From assembly GCF_037963835.1 (NCBI RefSeq), contig NZ_CP150145.1:3162001-3226000 (forward strand): 64,000 nucleotides of DNA. Direction: 5' to 3'. The first letter of the stretch is position 1. Every line of letters begins with the position of its first letter. This DNA comes from Paenibacillus sp. FSL H8-0332 (GTDB lineage Bacteria; Bacillota; Bacilli; Paenibacillales; Paenibacillaceae). Under the pieces are notes generated by a model. The model was not told the DNA's origin, ran no database searches, and saw only the letters and a list, made by a program, of their open reading frames with translations. Made by a program: the position numbers and the translations under genes. Below are positions 34,483 to 43,661 of the stretch, in pieces.

Positions 34483-35112
34483 ATGGCACAATCCATTCAT
34501 GAGACCAACGTAGAACAGGCATCGCCATCACCAGCTGCCTACTTCTTCACTATCGTAAGATTAAGCATAGTATTCATTATTCTCTGCGGAATGATCTATC
34601 CGCTGGCGTCTACGGCGCTTGCCCAGGTGCTGATGCCTGCCCAGGCGAACGGAAGCCTGCTGAAGAATTCAGACGGGAAGGTTGTCGGTTCTGCGCTGAT
34701 CGGGCAGAAATTCAGTGATCAGGCGTGGTTCCAGAGCCGTGTGTCCAGTATTGAATACAAGGCGGAAGCTTCGGGATCGAATAACTACGGGCCGTCGAAT
34801 CCTGATATGCTGCAGCGTACTAAGGACTCGATTGCCCAGTGGAAGCTGGACAATCCCGGTATCCCCGCCAGCCAGCTGCCTGTTGATCTGGTTACGAACT
34901 CAGGCTCCGGCCTTGATCCGCATATTACACCGGCTGCGGCACTCGTACAGATTCCCAGAATCAGCCAGCTGACCGGTATTCCGGCAGACACCCTTCAGGC
35001 CCTGGTGACCAAGCAGACCGAAGGCCGTGATCTGGGACTCTTCGGGGAGAAACGGGTAAATGTGCTGAAGCTGAATCTGGCATTATCGGAACTCACCCGT
35101 GGCACCCTATAA
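34483..35112 (+). CDS. kdpC: KdpC subunit
   Basis: ATG 34483 with GAGGAGG upstream; the longer frame into kdpB is ignored. One N-terminal membrane helix (IVRLSIVFIILCGMIYPLAS), then the periplasm-facing domain with LIGQKFSDQAWFQSR, GPSNPDML and LVTNSGSGLDPHITPAAA, the conserved KdpC signatures. It stabilises the KdpA-KdpB assembly. 209 residues is typical. Confidence 0.97.
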   Translation: MAQSIHETNVEQASPSPAAYFFTIVRLSIVFIILCGMIYPLASTALAQVLMPAQANGSLLKNSDGKVVGSALIGQKFSDQAWFQSRVSSIEYKAEASGSNNYGPSNPDMLQRTKDSIAQWKLDNPGIPASQLPVDLVTNSGSGLDPHITPAAALVQIPRISQLTGIPADTLQALVTKQTEGRDLGLFGEKRVNVLKLNLALSELTRGTL

Positions 35113-37420
35113 ACGCAAGTCCCCTGAGGAAATCTTATATTCCATCTATCAGCTCCAGCGGGGGCGGCTGAAGATTATTATCGGCTCGGTCAGCGGGTCA
35201 GGCAAAACCTATCACATGCTGGAGGAAGGCAAGCTGCTGAAGCAGCAGGGCATTGATGTGGTGATCAGTGCCGTATCCACTATGGGCCGGGCGGAAACCG
35301 TCCAGCAGCTTGGCGATCTGGAGCGGGTCCCCAGCATTCACTGGTGGAAGGACGGCAAGGAAGAGAAGGATCTGCCGCTTGAGGCTCTGGTGGAACGTAA
35401 CCCCGAGGTGCTGCTGGTGGATGGTCTGGCGCACCGCAACCGTGAAGAGGCCCGCTTCCAGACACGGCTGGAGGACATCCGGTATCTGATGGATCAGGGT
35501 ATCAGTGTAATCACTACTATCAATGTCTATGAGCTGGCCGGTGTGGGTGAGCAGATCTATGAGATGACCGGCATCCGTTCAGAGGAGACTGTTCCGCTGA
35601 ATACCTTGGAATTGGCTGACGAGGTGCGGCTGATTGACGTCTCTCCGGAGACGATCCTGAAGCGGCTGGAGGAGGGCGTGCTTGGTGAGGGGGCGCATCC
35701 GGCACTATCCCTCAGGGGTAACCTTGGCGTGCTCCGTGAGGTATCGCTGCGGCTGATGGCGGAAGGGGTCAATGACTCCTTGGAAAAGCACCGCGAGGCC
35801 GAGGGACTGATCGGTCCCTCCGGCGCAACCGAGCGGATTCTGGTCTCGGCGCAGTATCATTGGAATGGCTCTCTGTATATAAGAAGGGGACAGCAGATCG
35901 CCAAACGGCTGAACGGTGATCTGATTATCGTGACCTTCCTCTTGCGCGGCCGTCCGCTGACCAAGGATCAGCAGGTATTCAAGCGCTCCATCCGCAAGCT
36001 GACCGAGCGGATTCACGCCCGGTTCGAGGAGCTGGAGCTGCTGCGTCTACGGATGCTCCCGTCCATGCTTGTGCGCTATGCCATTCAGAACAATGTTACC
36101 CGAATTGTGATGGGGCATTCACAGAAAAGCGGCTGGCAGGAGAAGTGGCAGGGCTCCATTGCCAGCCGCGTCCTGCGGCGGACGCGCAATATAGATGTGT
36201 TCCTGATGGCAGACCGCGCGGAGCAGGATGGCGAACGGATTCTGCCGGTCCGGCCAGCCCCGAAGGAGACTGCGGAGCCGTTCCACCGTCTAACCACCCA
36301 GGAGCTGGAGAAGAAGATTGAGCATATCCGCCGGGGAACCTTCAAGGTATATATCGGCTCAGCCCCCGGAGTTGGCAAAACGTACAAAATGCTTCAGGAA
36401 GGCAATCTGCTCCGCAGCAGGGGAATTGATGTGGTTATCGGGCTGCTGGAGACCCACGGAAGGGAGGAAACCAGGCAGCAGGTAGGCGGATTAACGCTGA
36501 TCCCCAGAGCGCGGATTCCGTATCAGTCTACGGAGCTTACCGAGATGGATACCGAAGCGATCATCGCCCGGCATCCCGAGGTGGTGCTGGTGGATGAGCT
36601 TGCCCATACGAATGTTCCCGGAAGTATCACGAGGAAACGGTATGAGGATGTCATCCGGCTGCTGGAGAACGGAATCTCTGTCATAACCACCGTCAATGTG
36701 CAGCATCTGGAGAGCCTGAACGATGCAGTGGAGCAGTTAACCGGTGTGCGGGTCCGCGAGACGGTGCCGGATGCGATTCTGCGGATGGCGAGCGAGGTGG
36801 AGCTGATTGACGTTACGCCGCAGATGCTGCAGCAGCGGATGCGGGAAGGGAAGATCTACGCGCAGGAGAAAGTCAATCAGGCCCTGGAGTCCTTCTTCCG
36901 AATCGGCAATCTGATCGCGCTGCGGGAGCTGGCCCTGCGCGAGATTGCCGATGATGTCGATGAGCGCCTGGAGGCCTGGGAACGGGAGCCTGCCCTGCGC
37001 GGCCCTTGGAGCAGGCGGGAAGTCATCTTCGTCTGCGTGGATACGGGCCCGCAGGCCGAGCGGCTCATCCGGCGCGGGTTCCGGATCGCCCACCGCCTCA
37101 AAGCCGAATGGCATGTGCATTACGTACACTGCTCCCGCATACAGACACCGGAAGAACAGAAGCGGCTGAATACGCTGAGGCACCTGACGGAGCGGCTGGG
37201 CGGTGTGATGGACATCACCGAGGCGGGAAGCCGCAAGCATCTGCATAAGCATCTGCTCCAGCTGATGAATGATCGGCAGACTACACAGCTGATCATCGGA
37301 CAGTCACGCAGGCATTGGGCGTATAGCCTGTTCTCGATGAGCTTCGTTCAATATCTGCTGCGGCATGCCCGGCATATGGATATGCTGATCGTGGCCGTTC
37401 ATACGCAGATAATGGAATGA
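35099..37420 (+). CDS. Tandem KdpD-USP sensor protein without kinase domain (773 aa)
   Basis: GTG 35099 overlaps the end of kdpC by 14 bases, so it is the last gene of the operon. The protein is two KdpD-USP modules in a row (about 1-385 and 400-773) with no membrane, HisKA or ATPase part. Module 2 is canonical (GSAPGVGKTYKML, VVLVDELAHTNVPG). Module 1 keeps the P-loop GSVSGSGKT but reads VLLVDGLAHRNREE, replacing the Walker B Glu by Gly. Such stand-alone KdpD N-terminal proteins probably sense K+ status or c-di-AMP and act on the transporter or the full KdpD. The tandem form is unusual. Function is inferred. Confidence 0.8.
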   Translation: MAPYKRKSPEEILYSIYQLQRGRLKIIIGSVSGSGKTYHMLEEGKLLKQQGIDVVISAVSTMGRAETVQQLGDLERVPSIHWWKDGKEEKDLPLEALVERNPEVLLVDGLAHRNREEARFQTRLEDIRYLMDQGISVITTINVYELAGVGEQIYEMTGIRSEETVPLNTLELADEVRLIDVSPETILKRLEEGVLGEGAHPALSLRGNLGVLREVSLRLMAEGVNDSLEKHREAEGLIGPSGATERILVSAQYHWNGSLYIRRGQQIAKRLNGDLIIVTFLLRGRPLTKDQQVFKRSIRKLTERIHARFEELELLRLRMLPSMLVRYAIQNNVTRIVMGHSQKSGWQEKWQGSIASRVLRRTRNIDVFLMADRAEQDGERILPVRPAPKETAEPFHRLTTQELEKKIEHIRRGTFKVYIGSAPGVGKTYKMLQEGNLLRSRGIDVVIGLLETHGREETRQQVGGLTLIPRARIPYQSTELTEMDTEAIIARHPEVVLVDELAHTNVPGSITRKRYEDVIRLLENGISVITTVNVQHLESLNDAVEQLTGVRVRETVPDAILRMASEVELIDVTPQMLQQRMREGKIYAQEKVNQALESFFRIGNLIALRELALREIADDVDERLEAWEREPALRGPWSRREVIFVCVDTGPQAERLIRRGFRIAHRLKAEWHVHYVHCSRIQTPEEQKRLNTLRHLTERLGGVMDITEAGSRKHLHKHLLQLMNDRQTTQLIIGQSRRHWAYSLFSMSFVQYLLRHARHMDMLIVAVHTQIME

Positions 37421-37536
37421 GGCAGCTTAGCGTCGTAGGAGCGGTACGGGTAATGTACAATTTACACGGGTTTGTTCAGTAATTGACATCCTTGGCACCA
37501 TTGGCAATTGCGCGATAGAGTCCCCGCTGCTAACCT

Positions 37537-37554
37537 AATGAACAGATGTTCATT
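37537..37554 (+). promoter_or_regulatory. Perfect palindrome AATGAAC-AGAT-GTTCATT, operator candidate
   Basis: A 7-4-7 perfect inverted repeat 37 bases upstream of the reductase start. It is typical of TetR-family operators, distinct from the 9-8-9 sites at 23414 and 24244. The remainder of 37421-37590 contains no gene. Confidence 0.6.
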
Positions 37555-37590
37555 TCAATACAACTGTTTGAAGCGGAGAGGGGATTCGAG

Positions 37591-38532
37591 ATGCGAGTAT
37601 TAGTGATGGGTGCGGGGGTAATAGGCAGTTATTTGGCCCATGTGTTGGTGCGGGGCGGGAATGAGGTCACAGTGCTGGCCAGAACGAAGCGGGCGGGCCA
37701 ATTGCAGAAGGACGGACTGGTCCTCCGGCATTATTTTCAGCGTAAAACGACTGTGGATCAGGTGAAGGTAATATCCGGGCTACGGAGGGACGACGTCTAT
37801 GATCTGATCTTCGTAGTGATGAAATACAATGACTTCCCGGCGGTGCTGCCGGCGCTGGCGGACAATGGAAGTAAGAATATTGTGCTTGTCGGCAATAATG
37901 GGGATACCCGCGGGATGCAGCAGTTCTTCAAGGAGAACAGCCGGATTCCGCAGAATATTGCGTTTGGCTTCCAGATTAACGGGGGGACCCGTGAGGAAGA
38001 CGGGCGTGTTATCGTTGTAAGCGGTGGCGGCAAGATGGTGCTGGGCAGTCTGGAAGGTGAGATTCCGTTCAAGATGGAGCTTACAGCGGCCTTCCATAAG
38101 ACGAAGTATAAGCTGGATTATTCGCAGGATATTAACGCCTGGCTCCTGAGTCACATGGTTTCAATTATCCCGGTGATGTCGGTCATTTATCTCTATGATT
38201 TTGATTTGGCAAAAGCAAGCAGAGACTCCGCCCGCTGGAAACAGGCAGTTGTCTTAATGGATGAAGGGTTCCGCGTGCTCTCCGCGCTGGGCTTACCCGT
38301 TAATCCCGCCTCCCTTGTTAACGGGGCGAAGAAGCACCCGGCACTGCTCGCCCAAGGGTTGAGATTGATACAAAAGCTGCCCTTCATGAAGCTGATCGAT
38401 GGCTCCTTTAGCGAGATTGCAGCGCTCTATCAAGCCTTTGAACCTCTGATGCAGCAAGCCCGTCTGTCCACACCGGCGTGGGATGATTTCAAGCAGCAGA
38501 CGATGAGGAAATATGCTTTGGAGCAGGGCTGA
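37591..38532 (+). CDS. Ketopantoate-reductase-like (ApbA/PanE) oxidoreductase
   Basis: ATG 37591 follows GAGAGGGG; an upstream in-frame ATG at 37546 lies in the operator. The Rossmann motif MGAGVIGSYLAHVLVRGG and VVMKYNDFPAVLP define the NADP-binding half, and a helical C-terminal half follows (313 residues). Paenibacillus genomes carry several such paralogs, which may reduce other 2-oxo acids. It stands alone, with a terminator after it. Whether it makes pantoate cannot be decided from the sequence. Confidence 0.8.
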   Translation: MRVLVMGAGVIGSYLAHVLVRGGNEVTVLARTKRAGQLQKDGLVLRHYFQRKTTVDQVKVISGLRRDDVYDLIFVVMKYNDFPAVLPALADNGSKNIVLVGNNGDTRGMQQFFKENSRIPQNIAFGFQINGGTREEDGRVIVVSGGGKMVLGSLEGEIPFKMELTAAFHKTKYKLDYSQDINAWLLSHMVSIIPVMSVIYLYDFDLAKASRDSARWKQAVVLMDEGFRVLSALGLPVNPASLVNGAKKHPALLAQGLRLIQKLPFMKLIDGSFSEIAALYQAFEPLMQQARLSTPAWDDFKQQTMRKYALEQG

Positions 38533-38549
38533 ACAACTCCACCAATGAA

Positions 38550-38594
38550 CAGCTCAGGAAGCTCCGCTTAGGCGGAGTTTACTGGGCTGTTTTT
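38550..38594 (+). terminator. Rho-independent terminator
   Basis: A two-storey hairpin: outer CAGCTCAG/CTGGGCTG, inner AAGCTCCGC/GCGGAGTTT with loop TTAG, followed by five T. Confidence 0.85.
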
Positions 38595-38698
38595 GCTAAT
38601 TAAGTAAATCACTATGGTTTTCTTATGTGGATGCCAAAAACCACACACAATTTATCAGCCTTAAGTTGTGTGAGCATGCTGCCGCCCAAAAGGAGCAA

Positions 38699-38797
38699 AT
38701 GAGCGGCAGCCATTGCAGCAACATTCCCATGAATTCGCCGGATGCAGCCATTAACACCATATACATAATGTTCCAATCTACTTATATAGTCTTGTAA
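38699..38797 (+). CDS. Possible 32-residue peptide
   Basis: ATG 38699 with AAAGGAG only three bases upstream. It reads MSGSHCSNIPMNSPDAAINT and then a hydrophobic tail. The start lies within an 8-bp inverted repeat GCTGCCGC/GCGGCAGC (38678-38710) that would hide the binding site. I recognise no family. The rest of 38595-38865 holds a CACACAA/TTGTGTG repeat and no other gene. Confidence 0.25.
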   Translation: MSGSHCSNIPMNSPDAAINTIYIMFQSTYIVL

Positions 38798-38865
38798 TTT
38801 AACGTGTTAAAGAGATATGCTTATTACCATGTGGATACCAATACAACAGAAGGAGTGGACTAACT

Positions 38866-39351
38866 ATGACTATTATCGATACTATTCAAACGAGAAGAAC
38901 GATCAAAGCCTTCCGGCCAGACCCGATTAAAAAGGAGGAGCTGAATACTTGGCTGGAGGCCGCCAGCTATGCTCCGAACCACCGGATGAATGAGCCGTGG
39001 GAGCTGCTGTTCATTGGGCCGCAGACGCGGGCAGCGCTGAACCATAAGACCGATTTCGGCGGTGCTCCAGTGCTGATTGGCGTCTTATCCAAGTCTGCTG
39101 CTACCACAATGGAGCGCGAAGAGAACATCATGGCTGTGTCCTGCTATATCCAGAATTTCATGCTGGCAGCCCATGAGGCAGGAGCAGGTGTGTTCTGGTC
39201 ATCACTCGGCGGTACAGCCAAGGGCCGTGAGGTGCTAGGCGTTCCTGAAGAACAGGATGTTATTGCAGTACTTGCCGTAGGGTATCCCTCGGAAGTTCCT
39301 GCTGCCAAGCAGAGAACGCCAATGACCAACAAAATCACATATTTACCCTAA
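38866..39351 (+). CDS. Nitroreductase-family protein (161 aa)
   Basis: ATG 38866 has AGAAGGAG upstream. The N-terminus DTIQTRRTIKAFRPDPIKKE and LEAASYAPNHRMNEPWELLF are the FMN-binding signatures of small nitroreductases. GAGVFWSSLGGTAKGREVLGV and an alternate GYPSE motif follow. The family uses FMN and NAD(P)H to reduce nitro compounds or flavins, usually as dimers. It is short for the family, closer to the YdjA/TdsD subgroup. Confidence 0.85.
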   Translation: MTIIDTIQTRRTIKAFRPDPIKKEELNTWLEAASYAPNHRMNEPWELLFIGPQTRAALNHKTDFGGAPVLIGVLSKSAATTMEREENIMAVSCYIQNFMLAAHEAGAGVFWSSLGGTAKGREVLGVPEEQDVIAVLAVGYPSEVPAAKQRTPMTNKITYLP

Positions 39352-39395
39352 ACGGATGAACGGATGCAACGACTGATGAGATGAAGGTGAACTGA

Positions 39396-41141
39396 ATGTG
39401 GAAGCTCAAGGGGTTCATGAAGCCTTATGCACTCTGGAGCGTGCTCGCCCCGCTGTTAATGGTAGTTGAAGTAGTGATGGACCTGCTGCAGCCTGCACTT
39501 ATGGCGAGCATTGTAGATAAAGGCCTGATGAAGAATGATTTATCGCATATCCTTTCGACAGGCGGAATTATGATTGGAATCGCAGTCATCGGGATGACTG
39601 GCGGCGTGGGCTGTGCGATATGTGCAAGTATCGCTTCACAGAATTTCGGCAATGATCTGCGCCTCAAGCTGTTTGAGCATATCCAGACCTTCTCGAACCG
39701 TAATCTGGACCGGATGAAGACCGGCTCGCTGATCACCCGGCTTACGAACGATGTAGTGCAGCTTCAGACCTTCGTGCAGATGATTCTGCGGAGCTTTGTC
39801 CGGTCACCGCTGCTGCTGATTGGCAGTCTGGTCATGGCGGTCCGGATCAGCCCGTCCCTGGCGATGATCCTGCTGGCTGCGGTTCCGCTGTTGTTCATCC
39901 TGCTGTTTGTGCTGATCCGGCTCTCTTTTCCGTTATTTGCCCGGATGCAGGAGAAGCTGGATGGGGTGAGCAATGTGCTGCAGGAGAATCTCACCGGCAT
40001 TCGCGTAATCAAAGCCTTCGTTCGTGGGGACCATGAGCAGAAGCGCTTCGATACCGCCAATACCGGCTATACGGATACCGGAATCCGGGCGATCCGCCTG
40101 ATGGCGCTGAATATGCCGCTTATGATGCTGATTCTAAATGCGAGCATTATTGCCGTCCTCTGGTTCGGGGGCCTACAGAACTGGAACGGGGCGCTCCCCT
40201 TGGGTGAACTGATTGCCTTCATTAACTATGTTACCCAACTGCTCATGTCGATGATGATGCTGAGCACGATGCTTGCCTTCGTATCACGGGCCAATGTGTC
40301 GGGGGACCGTGTGAATGAAGTGTTCGCCGCCACAAGTGAAATTACCGAAGCGCCTGCGGCGGATCATGCAGCCATTACGCTCGGACGCATAGAATTCAGC
40401 AATGTCTCTTTCGCCTATAATCGTGCAGATGAGAATCTTGTGCTGGAGGATGTCAGCTTTGCAGCCAGCCCCGGGGAGACGATCGCTATACTAGGAGCCA
40501 CCGGAGCAGGCAAGTCTACCCTGGTAAGCCTGATCCCAAGATTCTATGAGGTCTTGTCCGGTGCCGTTCTGATCGATGGAACAGACATTCGGGAGATTAG
40601 CCTGGAGCATCTGCGGAGCCGGATCGGCTTCGTAATGCAGCAGTCCCTGCTGTTCAGCGGCAGTATCAGGGATAATATCCGTTACGGACGGCCGGAAGCA
40701 ACAGATGAAGAAGTGGAGCAGGCGGCTGTAGCCGCAGAAGCACATGGATTCATCACAGCGATGCCGCAAGGATATGACACACAGCTCGGACAACGCGGGG
40801 TGAACCTGTCAGGCGGACAAAAGCAGCGTCTGTCCATTGCACGCGCGCTGTTAATTAAGCCGGCCATTCTGATCCTGGATGACAGCACCAGCGCTCTGGA
40901 TGCGGTTACCGAAGCGAGCATCCGTCTGCTGCTGAAGACGGAGCTTCAGAATTGTACAGTGGTTATGATTGCCCAGCGGGTGTCTTCTATTATAGATGCC
41001 GACCGGATCTTGATTCTGGAGAACGGCCGGATCGCCGCGCAGGGTACGCATACCGAGCTAATGGCAGGCAGTGAGATCTACCAGGATATCCGCCATTCCC
41101 AGCTGAAGGAAGAGGAGGAGCCCTATGTCCAGTCAACGTAA
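39396..41141 (+). CDS. Heterodimeric ABC exporter subunit with degenerate ATPase site
   Basis: A membrane domain of six helices, then an ATPase domain. Walker A GATGAGKST and signature LSGGQKQR are normal, but Walker B ends LILDDSTSALD (Asp in place of the catalytic Glu) and the H-loop His is Gln (MIAQRVSS). This is the inactive-site partner of BmrCD/LmrCD-type multidrug exporters. The partner gene overlaps its end by 17 bases. Confidence 0.85.
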   Translation: MWKLKGFMKPYALWSVLAPLLMVVEVVMDLLQPALMASIVDKGLMKNDLSHILSTGGIMIGIAVIGMTGGVGCAICASIASQNFGNDLRLKLFEHIQTFSNRNLDRMKTGSLITRLTNDVVQLQTFVQMILRSFVRSPLLLIGSLVMAVRISPSLAMILLAAVPLLFILLFVLIRLSFPLFARMQEKLDGVSNVLQENLTGIRVIKAFVRGDHEQKRFDTANTGYTDTGIRAIRLMALNMPLMMLILNASIIAVLWFGGLQNWNGALPLGELIAFINYVTQLLMSMMMLSTMLAFVSRANVSGDRVNEVFAATSEITEAPAADHAAITLGRIEFSNVSFAYNRADENLVLEDVSFAASPGETIAILGATGAGKSTLVSLIPRFYEVLSGAVLIDGTDIREISLEHLRSRIGFVMQQSLLFSGSIRDNIRYGRPEATDEEVEQAAVAAEAHGFITAMPQGYDTQLGQRGVNLSGGQKQRLSIARALLIKPAILILDDSTSALDAVTEASIRLLLKTELQNCTVVMIAQRVSSIIDADRILILENGRIAAQGTHTELMAGSEIYQDIRHSQLKEEEEPYVQST

Positions 41142-42966
41142 AAGGGAGCAGGCTCCCGGCGGACCTGGAGCGTTAGGCGGAGGGCCTCCAGGCCGGGTTG
41201 GTGTTACACCCAAGGTACGCCCGAAGAATAGCAAGGCAACGATCATCCGCATCTGGTCCTATCTGAATCGTCAGCGGACCGGGCTGATTATGGTTTATGT
41301 ATTCACGATTTTGAATGCTGTTCTTGCCCTAATCGGACCCTACCTGCTAGGAAAAGCCATTGATACCGCGATCCTCCCGCAGGATTACAGTCTGCTCGTC
41401 CGGTTCTGTCTCCTCTTGGGCGGCATCTATCTGCTGGGCAGCGCCGTCTCTTGGGTGCAGGCTTACGTGATGACCTCCGTCTCTCAACGCACGGTGTATG
41501 AGCTGCGGCGGGACCTGTTCGCCAAATACCAGGAACTGCCGGTCAGCTTCTTCGATACCCATGCTAACGGTGAGCTAATGAGCCGTGCAACTAATGACAT
41601 TGACAACGTCTCAAATTCCCTGAATCAGAGTGTAACCCAGCTGCTGAACAGTCTGATTACACTTAGCGGCTCCCTGGTCATTATGCTGATGCTGAATGTG
41701 CCGTTGACGGGAGTTGCTCTGGTAACGATTCCGCTGGTCGTGTTGGCGAGCCGCCGGATTACCGGCTTAAGCCGGATCTATTTCAAGGATCAGCAGCAGC
41801 ATCTAGGTGAGCTGAACGGCTTCATTGAAGAAGCGGTGAGCGGCCAAAAGGTAATTAAGCAATACCGCCGAGAACAGGCGGAGGTTAACAGATTCCGTGG
41901 AATAAGCGGGGAGCTTAACAAAGCAAGTATTAAGGCGCAGATTGTATCCGGCCTGGTAGGACCGGTAATGAACCTGATTAACAATCTGAACTTCGCACTG
42001 ATTGCCGGAATTGGCGGCTGGATGGCCTATCATGAGCTGCTTACTGTGGGGGTTATCGTAAGTATGCTGAATTATGCCAAACAGTTTGGCCGGCCCATCT
42101 CCGACCTTGCGAACCAGTATAACCTGATCCAATCGGCAATCGCCGGAGCAGAGCGCGTATTCGAAGTCATGGATATGCCCTCCGAGTACAGCGGGGAGCA
42201 GCCGCAGGAGCTGGAGCGGATAAGCGGGGAAGTTATTTTCCGGGATGTGGTGTTCGGTTATAAGCCGGACGCGCCTATTCTGAACGGTGTAAGCTTCACC
42301 GCACATCCGGGTGAGACCATCGCCCTGGTCGGGCCAACCGGAGCGGGGAAGACGACCATTGTCAACCTGCTGACGCGCTTCTATGAAGTGAGCGGCGGTG
42401 AAGTGCTGATCGACGGCAGGGATATCCGGGAGCTGGGTAAAAACGGGCTGCGCCGCCAGCTCGGAATGGTGCTTCAGGATGCCCATGTCTTCTCGGGAAC
42501 CATCCGTGAAAACATCCGGTTCGGCCGGCTGGAGGCCACGGACCGTGAAGTGGAAGAGGCAGCCAATCTCGCCAACGTCAGCGGCTTCATTGCACGGATG
42601 CCGCAGGGGTACGACACGCTGCTGGGCACGGACGGGACTACCTTAAGCCACGGCCAGCGCCAGCTGTTGACCATCGCCCGCGCCATTCTGGCCGATCCGG
42701 CCATCCTCATTCTTGACGAGGCAACGAGCAGCGTGGATACGCGGACAGAGATGCATATCCAACAGGCCATGCGGACACTGATGAAGGGCCGTACCAGCTT
42801 CGTGATCGCCCACCGGCTCAGCACCATTCAGGATGCTGACCGGATTCTGGTCATCCAGGGCGGCCAGATCGCCGAGCAGGGAAGCCACAGCCAGCTCCTT
42901 GCGCTGCAAGGTATATATTCTGAGCTGTATAACAGCCAGTTCAAGCAAGCCTTTGAAGCCGGGTAA
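41125..42966 (+). CDS. Heterodimeric ABC exporter subunit, catalytic partner (613 aa)
   Basis: AGGAGG precedes ATG 41125. A Gly/Pro-rich N-terminal tail, six helices, then an ATPase domain with GPTGAGKTT, Walker B ILILDEATSSVD and IAHRLST. Its signature is LSHGQRQ rather than LSGGQ. Together with the Asp/Gln changes in the other subunit, that makes one of the two composite ATP sites inactive, as known for BmrCD and TM287/288. The pair should export drugs or lipids. Confidence 0.88.
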   Translation: MSSQRKREQAPGGPGALGGGPPGRVGVTPKVRPKNSKATIIRIWSYLNRQRTGLIMVYVFTILNAVLALIGPYLLGKAIDTAILPQDYSLLVRFCLLLGGIYLLGSAVSWVQAYVMTSVSQRTVYELRRDLFAKYQELPVSFFDTHANGELMSRATNDIDNVSNSLNQSVTQLLNSLITLSGSLVIMLMLNVPLTGVALVTIPLVVLASRRITGLSRIYFKDQQQHLGELNGFIEEAVSGQKVIKQYRREQAEVNRFRGISGELNKASIKAQIVSGLVGPVMNLINNLNFALIAGIGGWMAYHELLTVGVIVSMLNYAKQFGRPISDLANQYNLIQSAIAGAERVFEVMDMPSEYSGEQPQELERISGEVIFRDVVFGYKPDAPILNGVSFTAHPGETIALVGPTGAGKTTIVNLLTRFYEVSGGEVLIDGRDIRELGKNGLRRQLGMVLQDAHVFSGTIRENIRFGRLEATDREVEEAANLANVSGFIARMPQGYDTLLGTDGTTLSHGQRQLLTIARAILADPAILILDEATSSVDTRTEMHIQQAMRTLMKGRTSFVIAHRLSTIQDADRILVIQGGQIAEQGSHSQLLALQGIYSELYNSQFKQAFEAG

Positions 42967-42998
42967 CTGAGGCGCCGAATAATGTATCATATGAACGT

Positions 42999-43036
42999 AA
43001 ACAGCGATCCTCCGGTTATTCGAGAATCGCTGTTTT
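42999..43036 (+). terminator. Terminator after the ABC exporter pair
   Basis: A perfect stem AAACAGCGAT/ATCGCTGTTT with a 17-base loop and T4. Flanking CGTAAA and GCGTTTA extend the pairing. Confidence 0.75.
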
Positions 43037-43055
43037 GCGTTTATGCTTGAGGGGA

Positions 43056-43230
43056 TTCCTGCACAGAATACAACAATGTGCATTATCCAGCACCGTGCTC
43101 ATGGAATTCCTGCACTAATTACAACAATCTGCGCTCCTCAGCTGTGAATCTAACCGAATTCCTGCAATAAATACAACAATGTGCATGATCTGAGCTCAAA
43201 CGAACGGAGTTCCTGCAAAAACTACAACAT
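43056..43230. repeat. Intergenic repeat array 1, four units of about 51 bp
   Basis: TTCCTGCA begins at 43056, 43107, 43159 and 43210 (steps 51, 52, 51). Each is followed by the consensus AATACAACAATGTGCA with changes. On the minus strand the core reads TTGTATTTATTGCAGGAA, the same family as array 2 at 51447-51629. No gene is visible in 43040-43620. Confidence 0.7.
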
Positions 43231-43235
43231 TTGTG

Positions 43236-43271
43236 TTCAGTGCGGTATTCAGTGCGGTATTCAGTGAGGTT
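43236..43271. repeat. 12-bp tandem repeat, three units
   Basis: TTCAGTGCGGTA twice, then TTCAGTGAGGTT, directly after array 1. Confidence 0.8.
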
Positions 43272-43394
43272 TTTAGTAGGGCGTTCGGTGAGGCAACTTT
43301 CTCTTTCAGATTTGTGCACAGTGGGACCACGTTCTCTTTCAGTATCAGTATGTTTTAGGTCCACTCACACCCAACACTCAAACAGCGGAGCGGG

Positions 43395-43499
43395 CGGAAC
43401 GATTGTGGAAAAGCGGAGCGTTCGCCTTTGTGTCCGGATTTTCACCGCTAAGGGGAATGAAAAAAATCTGGACACAACAGCGATTGTAACAACGTTCCG
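43395..43499. repeat. Long imperfect inverted repeat, REP/MITE-like
   Basis: Outer arms CGGAACG (43395) and CGTTCCG (43493); inner arms TGTGTCCGGATTTT (43429-43442) and AAAATCTGGACACA (43463-43476) with one mismatch. It could fold as a large cruciform. No transposase is nearby. Confidence 0.55.
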
Positions 43500-43661
43500 T
43501 TTGCGTAGCGTTCACCCGAGCGCTAACTAATCGCCTACTCCAGCATGGTTTTCTAACACCTTTTTCCACTTAATTATCAGCTAATTTCACACCAGGACAC
43601 ATAAAGGACATAACACTCGACTATGCTGAGAGGTATAAACGGGTTGAAAGCAGGGAGTATA

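Noticed and set aside
43231..43530. 99-codon frame in the repeat region
   Set aside because: It is built from the 12-bp tandem repeat and the long palindrome; no binding site and no protein-like pattern.
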